Positions 1 through 5,133 of a stretch of 5,744 nt of DNA are shown here, piece by piece. The DNA lies in NCBI GenBank assembly GCA_030549955.1, contig JAUQQI010000198.1, forward strand, positions 1-5,744, written 5' to 3'. Positions within the stretch are counted from its first letter, which is position 1. Each line of letters opens with the position of its first letter. The translations under genes and the position numbers were made by a program. Below the pieces are notes generated by a model. The model saw nothing but the letters and a program-made list of their open reading frames with translations, ran no database searches and was not told where the DNA came from. This DNA is from Chloroflexota bacterium (GTDB taxonomy: Bacteria; Chloroflexota; Dehalococcoidia; JAUQQI01).

Positions 1-1
1 T

Positions 2-994
2 GAGGGGGTCGAGCGGGGCCGGATTATTGCCGAGGCGGTTAACTTCACCCGGGACCTGGTTAATGAGCCGGCAAATGTGTTAACGCCGACGGAGATGGCA
101 AACCGGGCCCGGGAGATGGCCGCCCGGTATGGCCTGGAGTTCGAGGTTCTTGACCGGGAACAGATGGAATCCCTCGGCATGGGGGCGTTTCTGGCCGTTG
201 CCGCCGGCAGCGCCCAACCGCCGAAACTCATCGTCCTGAAATACTGGGGCACCGACCGCTCTGAACCGCCCATCGCCTTCATCGGCAAGGGCATTACCTT
301 CGATACGGGCGGCATCTCCATCAAGCCGGCCCAGGGCATGGAGGAGATGAAAACCGACATGTCCGGGGCAGCCGCCGTCCTGGGGGCAATGCAGGCCATC
401 GGCCGGTTAAAACCAAAGGTCAATGTTATTGGCCTGGCCGGCTGCACTGAGAACATGCCATCGGGAACCGCGACCCGGCCCGGGGATATCGTCCGGGCCA
501 TGAACGGGACGAGCATCGAGGTCATCAACACCGATGCCGAGGGCCGGCTGGTCCTGGCCGACTGCGTCTGCTATGCCCGGAAGCTCGGCGCCCGGGCCAT
601 CGTTGACCTGGCAACCCTTACCGGCGCCTGCGTGGTGGCCCTGGGCAAGGTTGCCAGCGGCGCCTTTGCCAGCAGCCCGGAGCTTCTAGGCAAGGTTAAG
701 GCTGCGGCCGACGCCGCCGGGGAGAAAATCTGGGAGCTCCCGCTCTTCGAGGAGTACCGTGAGCAGCTTAAAAGCGACTGCGCTGACATAAAGAACGTCG
801 GCGGCCGGGAGGCTGGGGCAATTACGGCGGCATATTTCATCCGGACCTTTGCCGAGGATACGCCCTGGGTCCACCTGGATATCGCCGGGACGGCCCGGGC
901 CGATAAGGACCAGCCTTATATCCCGAAGGGCGGGACGGGGGTCGGCGTCCGGACCCTGGTCGAACTCGCCCTGCGGGAAGCCGGTGGGTCTTAA
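2..994 (+). CDS. pepA: Leucyl aminopeptidase (peptidase family M17), C-terminal two thirds; 5' end outside window
   Basis: Cytosolic two-metal aminopeptidase that removes N-terminal residues, typically leucine, in peptide turnover. The frame is open from base 2, so the gene starts upstream; an apparent GTG start at 77 is an internal valine in the conserved stretch RDLVNEPANVLTP. About 330 of the usual 480-500 residues are visible: the end of the N-terminal domain and the whole catalytic domain. All expected M17 active-site residues are present, matched from memory to E. coli PepA. These are metal-binding Lys and Asp in GKGITFDTGG (codons 287 and 302), the catalytic Lys in SIKPAQG, Asp in KTDMSGA (codon 356), and Asp, Glu and Arg of the signature NTDAEGRL (533-547). 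The frame is intact and ends at TAA 992-994, sharing TTAA with the stop of the opposing gene. The downstream neighbours suggest no functional partner. The family assignment is very secure; peptide specificity is not shown. Confidence 0.96.
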   Translation, partial: EGVERGRIIAEAVNFTRDLVNEPANVLTPTEMANRAREMAARYGLEFEVLDREQMESLGMGAFLAVAAGSAQPPKLIVLKYWGTDRSEPPIAFIGKGITFDTGGISIKPAQGMEEMKTDMSGAAAVLGAMQAIGRLKPKVNVIGLAGCTENMPSGTATRPGDIVRAMNGTSIEVINTDAEGRLVLADCVCYARKLGARAIVDLATLTGACVVALGKVASGAFASSPELLGKVKAAADAAGEKIWELPLFEEYREQLKSDCADIKNVGGREAGAITAAYFIRTFAEDTPWVHLDIAGTARADKDQPYIPKGGTGVGVRTLVELALREAGGS

Positions 995-1001
995 CCCCCG
1001 G
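981..1001. terminator. Hairpin spanning the shared stop codons of two convergent genes
   Basis: The arms CCGG-t-GGGT (981-989) and ACCC-CCGG (994-1001) can form eight base pairs with one bulged T and a CTTA loop. The loop and first 3' stem base contain the TTAA used as the stop of both pepA and the opposing gene. It could act on transcripts from either strand. No T-run follows on either strand, so this is not a classical intrinsic terminator. A second hairpin, CGGCC-GGAA-GGCCG (999-1012), with a GNRA-type tetraloop, overlaps its 3' arm and would compete with it. The pairing was read by eye; no energies were computed. Confidence 0.3.
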
Positions 1002-1980
1002 CCGGAAGGCCGATGCTCACCGGGGCGTTGTGGTCAAGGTACTGGGCGACCATGATGTGGCCGGGGGCAATCATCGCTTCCCGGAGCAACAGGCCAGACT
1101 GCTCGCCGACCCACCAGGCGTACCAGGCTTCGGCCGGCGGAAAGTAGAAAAAGACGATGCGGGCCGGCTCCCCCACCGCCATCTCCTCCCGGCCCAGCCT
1201 TACCCCGGTAGCCCCCCGGAACGGGGTCCGGTCAAAGGGGTTTACCGGAGGCGCATCGGCACACTGCCAGGGGCCGTCAGGCTCCCGGTCGCACCGTCGG
1301 CCCCCGACCTGATAAGCTTCCCGGCCTGAGCCGTCGGTCGAAATAGTGAGGTGGAGCCGGTCCGGGGCCTGGGCCTCTCCCCGGGTCAGGACCCAGCCGC
1401 CGGCCCGGGTTGGATAAGGCAGACCGCTCGTGAGCTGCTCCTCCCAGCGGACGGCAGTGAGCCGGCCGAAGGCTTCGATGGCCCGGTTCAGAAGCTCGGC
1501 GGCCTTCGGGTCCGGGGCCGCGTCGGCCGGGGCGGCCGGTCCAATTAGAAGGTAGAAGGTCGCGGCTGGCCCGCCGGCCAGGCTGGCCTCGAGGGCCCAC
1601 CAGCCCGGCTCAAGGTCAGACCGGGCTTCGAACCCGGACTGGTCTGGGACGGCCCGGAGCTCGGCTGGCGGGTCATCCCGGTCGAGGCGCCAGAGCCCGA
1701 GGGTGAGGCCGCCGACGGCGACCGGCTGAAGGTTGCGGTCGAGAACGGTTGCCCGGATAGTGTTCTGACCCGGCGTGCCCGGACTTATTTCCAGCCGGAT
1801 AAAACGGTCCGGGTCGAGCCGGTAGCGCAGAACCTGCTCCGGGAGGCTGGAGGGCCTGGCCGGCGCCGGGGTTGGTGGGGCCGTGGGCTGACCCAGCCGA
1901 AGGAGAATCACGGCGCCCCCGGCAACAATCAGCCAGGGCACCAGCAGGGCCCAGCGCCACAATCCGGTATTTTTCAGCAT
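991..1980 (-). CDS. Membrane-anchored extracytoplasmic protein with FixH/CopC-like and LolA-like domains; function unknown
   Basis: A 329-residue protein with no assigned function. Residues 8-30 form one hydrophobic anchor with no lipobox cysteine, followed by a Pro/Ala-rich linker (31-47). Residues 55-148 look like a beta-sandwich of the FixH/YtkA/CopC kind, with the hallmark PGTPGQNTIRATVLD at 67-81. Residues 155-326 resemble the LolA-like lipoprotein-binding fold: an opening helix AAELLNRAIEAFGRL, then alternating strands and a tryptophan-rich segment (AWYAWW, 285-290). C230 and C240 could form a disulfide outside the membrane. M303, H308, M310 and H317 cluster near the end. From memory, similar tails occur in copper-related envelope proteins of Bacillota and Chloroflexota, so a metal or lipid role is possible but unproven. 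The ATG is fixed by an in-frame TAA three codons upstream; the ribosome site is weak. It is divergent from prs and convergent with pepA, so probably monocistronic. Confidence 0.82.
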   Translation of the reverse strand: MLKNTGLWRWALLVPWLIVAGGAVILLRLGQPTAPPTPAPARPSSLPEQVLRYRLDPDRFIRLEISPGTPGQNTIRATVLDRNLQPVAVGGLTLGLWRLDRDDPPAELRAVPDQSGFEARSDLEPGWWALEASLAGGPAATFYLLIGPAAPADAAPDPKAAELLNRAIEAFGRLTAVRWEEQLTSGLPYPTRAGGWVLTRGEAQAPDRLHLTISTDGSGREAYQVGGRRCDREPDGPWQCADAPPVNPFDRTPFRGATGVRLGREEMAVGEPARIVFFYFPPAEAWYAWWVGEQSGLLLREAMIAPGHIMVAQYLDHNAPVSIGLPAGG

Positions 1981-2007
1981 ACCACTTTAGACTTTAACCC
2001 TTTTCCG

Positions 2008-2037
2008 GTGGCAGTGTGAGCGCCAGTGTATTAAAAT
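2008..2037 (+). promoter_or_regulatory. Possible sigma-A-type promoter for prs
   Basis: GTGGCA (2008-2013; four of six matches to TTGACA), an 18-base spacer and TAAAAT (2032-2037; five of six matches to TATAAT). The AT-rich run 2029-2037 stands out in a GC-rich surrounding. Transcription would begin near 2044, upstream of the TTG start at 2097 but downstream of the GTG at 2016, so if real it rules out the longer reading of prs. It was found by eye and the -35 box is mediocre. Confidence 0.3.
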
Positions 2038-2090
2038 CCCCTTCGGGAGCACCGTTAACAACCCCGAAGGCCGGGGTTCCGAAGAGGGGG
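2037..2090 (+). promoter_or_regulatory. prs leader with mutually exclusive hairpins next to the ribosome site
   Basis: Three pairings are possible. (A) CCTTCGGG 2040-2047 with CCCGAAGG 2063-2070 gives 8 bp. (B) AACCCCG 2060-2066 with CGGGGTT 2072-2078 gives 7 bp and a five-base loop. (C) CCCCTTCGG 2038-2046 with CCGAAG-a-GGG 2079-2088 gives 9 bp with one bulge, and directly abuts B. A excludes both B and C. B plus C would bury the G-rich ribosome site used by the TTG start, while A would leave it free. If transcription starts near 2044, the left arms of A and C would be shortened. If translation starts at GTG 2016, the segment is coding. Confidence 0.3.
2082..2090 (+). promoter_or_regulatory. 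Ribosome binding site that favours the TTG start of prs
   Basis: AAGAGGGGG ends six bases before the TTG at 2097-2099; its GAGG core lies nine bases before it. The alternative GTG at 2016 has only GGTGG (2007-2011) four bases upstream, a poorer match. This comparison, together with family length, decides the start given for prs. Confidence 0.5.
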
Positions 2091-2096
2091 CCGAAC

Positions 2097-3047
2097 TTGG
2101 ACCAGCGACTGAGCATCTTCACCGGCAACGCCCACCCGGAGTTTGCCCGGCGGGTTTGCGAGATTCTTGGTGTGGAACTGGGTGGGGTTGACGTCTTTGA
2201 GTTTTCGAATGAAAACATCTTCGTCAAGTACCATTCATCTATCCGGGCCCACGACGTATTTATCATCCAGTCGATTGCCTCGCCGGTAAACCGGAGTCTT
2301 ATGGAGCTTTTTATCATGCTTGATGCGGCCCGGCGGGCGTCAGCCGACCGGATAACGGCCGTCATTCCCTACTATGCCTACGGCCGAACTGACAAGAAGG
2401 ACCAGCCCCGGGTCCCGATTACGGCCCGTCTGATCGCCGATTTTCTCCAGGTGGCCGGTGCCAATCGGGTGGTCACCATGGACCTGCACGCCGGGCAGAT
2501 ACAGGGCTTCTTTACGATCCCGGTTGACGAGCTGACTGCCTTTTTCACCCTGGCCGACTACGTCCGGACCCGGCGCCTTTTAAACCCGGTGGTGGTGGCG
2601 GCCGATATCGGGATTGCCAAGCGGGCCAGGAACTTTGCCGAGTTTCTGGGCGTACCTACGGCCATCATCGAAAAACGCCGGTCGGCTTCAGGGACCGGCA
2701 TCGAAGTGCTCACCGTCATTGGGGACGTAGCCGGCCGGGATGCGGTGATTTTTGACGACGAGATCGATACGGCCGGAACCATGACCCGGGCGGCCGAGGC
2801 CCTGCTGGCAGCCGGGGTCCGGTCCGTGTACGCCGTCGCCACTCACGGCGTATTTTCGGGCCCGGCCATTCAGCGGCTGGCTACCGGGCCGTTCGAAGAG
2901 GTTGTCGTGACCGATACGTTGCCCCTGCCCCCGGAGAAGCGGCTGCCGAAGATAACGGTCCTTTCCGTAGCGCCCCTCTTTGCCGAGGCGATCCGGCGGA
3001 TCCACCTCGGCCTCTCCATCGGCGAGATGTACGAAGTCCTGATCTAG
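2097..3047 (+). CDS. prs: Ribose-phosphate diphosphokinase (PRPP synthetase), variant subgroup
   Basis: Makes 5-phosphoribosyl 1-diphosphate from ribose 5-phosphate and ATP in the cytoplasm, feeding purine, pyrimidine, NAD, histidine and tryptophan synthesis. From the TTG it has 316 residues, close to E. coli Prs (315), opening MDQRLSIFTGNAHPEFA. The longer GTG start at 2016 would add 27 residues rich in Pro, Lys and Ser with no family counterpart. Conserved elements, numbered from the TTG: RTDKK (97-101), the metal-binding His in MDLHAGQIQGFF (131), the catalytic-loop Lys and Arg in IIEKRRS (193, 195), and the PRPP-binding DDEIDTAGT (220-228). Oddities: the ATP-site FSDGE motif reads FSNEN (36-40), and the loop between RTDKK and RVPITARL is one residue shorter than in E. 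coli. I recall the same FSNEN and KKD features in a subgroup from Chloroflexota and some Bacillota and Actinobacteria. The neighbours are not nucleotide genes, so it may be a second copy. Family assignment secure; start fairly likely. Confidence 0.93.
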   Translation: MDQRLSIFTGNAHPEFARRVCEILGVELGGVDVFEFSNENIFVKYHSSIRAHDVFIIQSIASPVNRSLMELFIMLDAARRASADRITAVIPYYAYGRTDKKDQPRVPITARLIADFLQVAGANRVVTMDLHAGQIQGFFTIPVDELTAFFTLADYVRTRRLLNPVVVAADIGIAKRARNFAEFLGVPTAIIEKRRSASGTGIEVLTVIGDVAGRDAVIFDDEIDTAGTMTRAAEALLAAGVRSVYAVATHGVFSGPAIQRLATGPFEEVVVTDTLPLPPEKRLPKITVLSVAPLFAEAIRRIHLGLSIGEMYEVLI

Positions 3048-3075
3048 GCCCGGAACTCGGCCTTAAACTGTTACC

Positions 3076-3102
3076 GCTCGCCTGGAAGGGATTCGGCCGA
3101 GC
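3076..3102. terminator. Weak hairpin between the convergent prs and dctM genes
   Basis: The only untranslated space between prs and dctM is 78 bases (3048-3125). GCTCGCC (3076-3082) can pair with GG-c-CGAGC (3095-3102), giving seven base pairs with one bulged C and a 12-base loop. CTCGGCC (3056-3062) could alternatively pair with GGCCGAG (3095-3101). Neither is followed by a T-run, so termination from either side is plausible by position only. Confidence 0.22.
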
Positions 3103-3125
3103 AAGTTAGCCGGCATGCTGGCCTG

Positions 3126-4451
3126 TTATTGACCGCCGTAGAGTACCCGCGGGAGCCACAGGGCGAGGTCCGGGAAAAGAAACACCAGGGCAAGTCCAAT
3201 GAGCTGCAACACCATGAATTCTAGCATACCGGCGTAGATATCCTTTAAGTCAAAATCCCGGGCAACCCCCTTCAGGTAATAGGCGGCGACTGCCACCGGC
3301 GGGGAAAGAAAAGCAGTCTGGAGGTTCACCGCAACCAGGATACAGAACCAGAGCAGGTTAAAGCCGAGCGCCTGGACAACGGGCAGTATGATCGGCAGGA
3401 AAATCAGGATAATCGCCGGCCATTCGAGGGGCCAGCCCAGCAGGAATATGAGGCCCATAATCAGCACAAGCATGACAACGGGCTCCACCGGGAGGGCCAG
3501 AATCTGTTCGGTGAGCCAGGTGCCCGTTCCGAGCCGGCCGAAGACCGCCGCGTAAAAGTTGGCCGAGACCGCCAGGAAGAGAATCATGCTGGTGGTCTCC
3601 AGGGTTTTGACCACCGCATCACGAAGCAACTGGAGTGTGAGGCGGCGGTAAAGGGCCGTCAGAACAAGGGCCGCAAAGGCGCCCATGGCCGCCGCCTCGG
3701 TGGGGGTAGCCAGGCCCGCCAGGATGCTTCCAAGGGCAGCGAAGATCAATGTTGCCATCGGGATAATGCCGACGACCAGTTCCCGGAGAACCTCAACGGC
3801 CGACTTTGCCCGCAGCTCCACGGGCAACGGCGGGCCGAGGCGCGGGTTGAGCTGGCAGCGTATCTGGGTATACGCCAGGTAGAGGGCAGCCAGGATGAAA
3901 CCAGGGATAAAGGCGGCCGCGAACAGGCGTATAACCGAGATACCGGCCACCGGACCGAGGAGGACCAGCATAACGCTGGGTGGAATTAAGATGCCGAGGG
4001 TGCCGCCGGCGGTAATGGCCCCGGCGGCCAGCCGCCGGTCGTAACCGGCCTTTAGCATGGTCGAAGCGGACAGGATGCCCAGGAGGGTCACCGAGGCCCC
4101 GATGATGCCGGTGGCCGTGGCGAAAATGGTTGCGGTCAGGATGACAACGATATACAGCGAGCCCTTAACCGGGGCCATCACGAGCTGGAAGGCCCGGAAG
4201 AGCCGGTCCACCAGCCCGGCCCGCTCCAGGATATAGCCCATGAACACGAAGAGGGGAACGGCCGCCAGGACCTCCTCCGACATTAAACCCATCGTCTGAA
4301 TGACCATCAGGTCGAAGACCAAGGGGCCGAAGCCCAGGTAACCAAAGATAACCGCCAGTATGATCAGGGTGAAGGCGATGGGGAATCCCACAAAGATGGC
4401 CACCAGGAGGACTGCCAGCAGGATCAGGCCGAGAATCTCGTCCGGGATCAC
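3126..4451 (-). CDS. dctM: TRAP transporter large membrane subunit (DctM family, FcbT3-like)
   Basis: The 12-segment-type membrane component of a tripartite ATP-independent periplasmic transporter, which moves solute inward on an ion gradient (usually sodium) after delivery by DctP. At 441 residues it has normal family length and is strongly hydrophobic throughout. Family landmarks: AVPLFVFMGYILERAGL (64-80), the first-repeat motif AGGTLGILIPPSVMLV (148-163), ATPTEAAAMGAF (248-259) opening the second half, LGWPLEWPAIILIFLPIILP (338-357), and NLQTAFLSPPVAVAAYYLKG (376-395). The last two resemble the mannitol/chloroaromatic subgroup as I recall it. The start is GTG (4449-4451), preceded by GGAGGAG with a five-base spacer. 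It overlaps the dctQ stop by four bases (GTGA), indicating translational coupling. It is the last gene of the operon and converges on prs. Substrate cannot be read from this subunit. Confidence 0.95.
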   Translation of the reverse strand: MIPDEILGLILLAVLLVAIFVGFPIAFTLIILAVIFGYLGFGPLVFDLMVIQTMGLMSEEVLAAVPLFVFMGYILERAGLVDRLFRAFQLVMAPVKGSLYIVVILTATIFATATGIIGASVTLLGILSASTMLKAGYDRRLAAGAITAGGTLGILIPPSVMLVLLGPVAGISVIRLFAAAFIPGFILAALYLAYTQIRCQLNPRLGPPLPVELRAKSAVEVLRELVVGIIPMATLIFAALGSILAGLATPTEAAAMGAFAALVLTALYRRLTLQLLRDAVVKTLETTSMILFLAVSANFYAAVFGRLGTGTWLTEQILALPVEPVVMLVLIMGLIFLLGWPLEWPAIILIFLPIILPVVQALGFNLLWFCILVAVNLQTAFLSPPVAVAAYYLKGVARDFDLKDIYAGMLEFMVLQLIGLALVFLFPDLALWLPRVLYGGQ

Positions 4452-4993
4452 GTCAGCTCCTCCGGCTGGTGCTCAGTGGGCCAGTTTCCCGTCAACGCGG
4501 CATGAAGGCTCTTAATAAATTCCGAAACTCCCTCGATGAGCAGGAGGGCCGCCGCGAGGGGAATGACGGTCTTGAATGGATAAATTGGGGGCTTCCAGGG
4601 GCTGTAAGCTGCAAGCTCTCCGGTCTGCCAGGATCGGTAGGCATACTCCCACCCGGCGAGCAGGAAGAAGACAATCCCTGGAAAGAAAAAGAGCAGGTAA
4701 AGGGCCGCATCGATGGCTCCCTGAAGGCGTGGGGAGAAAGACCGATAGAGGATGTCTGTTCGGATGTGACCGCCCTTATACAGGGTGAATGCCGCGCCCA
4801 GCATGAAGATGGTCCCGTAGAGCATGTAAGTAACGTCATAGGCCCAAACCGTCGGCCGGTTAAACAGGTATCGAGAGAAAACTTCGTAAACCAGGCCGAG
4901 GGTAAGGGGTACTACAAGCCAGGCGACAACGTAACCCGTCCAGCGAGTCCAGCGGTCAATAGCCCGACTTAACTTTAAAAGCAAGGCCGGCAT
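4448..4993 (-). CDS. dctQ: TRAP transporter small membrane subunit (DctQ family, FcbT2-like)
   Basis: The four-helix partner that complexes with DctM to form the membrane part of the transporter. It has 181 residues with membrane segments at roughly 19-37, 54-72, 94-116 and 141-158. Typical motifs are FSRYLFNRPTVWAYDVTYML (39-58), where the helix-1 end carries the conserved Arg, and GAAFTLYKGGHIRTDILYR (66-84). The segment SWQTGELAAYSPWKPPIYPF (121-140), with its Pro-rich SPWKPPIYP, is characteristic of the subgroup that accompanies FcbT1-type or TakP-type binding proteins, as I recall. The start ATG (4991-4993) has an excellent ribosome site, GGGAGGT, seven bases upstream. It follows dctP after a 140-base gap and overlaps dctM by four bases. 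Its strong, independent ribosome site suggests it does not rely on coupling to dctP. Confidence 0.94.
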   Translation of the reverse strand: MPALLLKLSRAIDRWTRWTGYVVAWLVVPLTLGLVYEVFSRYLFNRPTVWAYDVTYMLYGTIFMLGAAFTLYKGGHIRTDILYRSFSPRLQGAIDAALYLLFFFPGIVFFLLAGWEYAYRSWQTGELAAYSPWKPPIYPFKTVIPLAAALLLIEGVSEFIKSLHAALTGNWPTEHQPEELT

Positions 4994-5011
4994 CGACTTG
5001 ACCTCCCGAAG

Positions 5012-5074
5012 ACGAATAGCACAGTGGCCGGCCGCGTAAGAGCCAGCCCCTCAGCATTCGGTGCACGAATAGCA
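5012..5074. repeat. Pair of 10-bp direct repeats with an adjoining inverted repeat in the dctP-dctQ gap
   Basis: ACGAATAGCA occurs at 5012-5021 and again at 5065-5074, 53 bases apart start to start, about five helical turns. The second copy is also the right arm of an imperfect inverted repeat: ATTCG (5056-5060), GTGCA spacer, CGAAT (5066-5070), flanked by GC on both sides with one inserted A. The arrangement could be two binding sites on one DNA face or an RNA hairpin between cistrons. Ten-base repeats can also arise by chance. Confidence 0.4.
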
Positions 5075-5105
5075 TAACCGGGCCAGCGTACCGGCCTCAC
5101 CTTCA

Positions 5106-5130
5106 GACGGGCAGCCGGCAGGGGCCCATC
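5106..5130 (-). other. Hairpin just after the dctP stop codon
   Basis: Read on the minus strand, GATGGGC (5130-5124) pairs with GCCCGTC (5112-5106), seven pairs including one G-U, around an 11-base loop. It starts three bases after the dctP stop (5134-5136). It lacks a following T-run, so it is more likely a 3'-end stabilising or partial-termination structure than a full terminator. Such a structure would fit the common need for more binding protein than membrane subunits. Confidence 0.35.
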
Positions 5131-5133
5131 GGG

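Noticed and set aside
77..79. GTG as the real start of pepA
   Set aside because: The frame continues upstream with the conserved NFTRDLVNEPAN segment, so this GTG is an internal valine.
1277..1600. Gly/Arg/Pro-rich minus-strand frame inside the anchored-protein gene
   Set aside because: Its low-complexity composition is typical of a wrong-frame reading of GC-rich DNA; the 329-residue frame has coherent anchor and domain structure.
2016..2096. N-terminal extension of Prs as a targeting or regulatory peptide
   Set aside because: It has no hydrophobic or amphipathic character, poor ribosome site and no family counterpart; more likely untranslated leader.
1981..2096. ykkC-type PRPP or ppGpp riboswitch upstream of prs
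   Set aside because: I could not find the conserved ykkC core motifs or the long P1 helix; the pairings seen are simple hairpins.
1994..2365. A 123-codon minus-strand frame over the start of prs
   Set aside because: It overlaps conserved Prs coding sequence, shows no family features and runs in a shadow frame.
3109..3122. GCCGGCATGCTGGC near-palindrome as a terminator or operator before the dctM end
   Set aside because: A usable stem would be only about four pairs and no T-run follows; better explained as chance in GC-rich sequence.
4469..4972. A 167-codon open frame antisense to dctQ
   Set aside because: It lies entirely opposite a well-supported DctQ gene, has no recognisable protein features, and long antisense frames are expected in GC-rich coding DNA.
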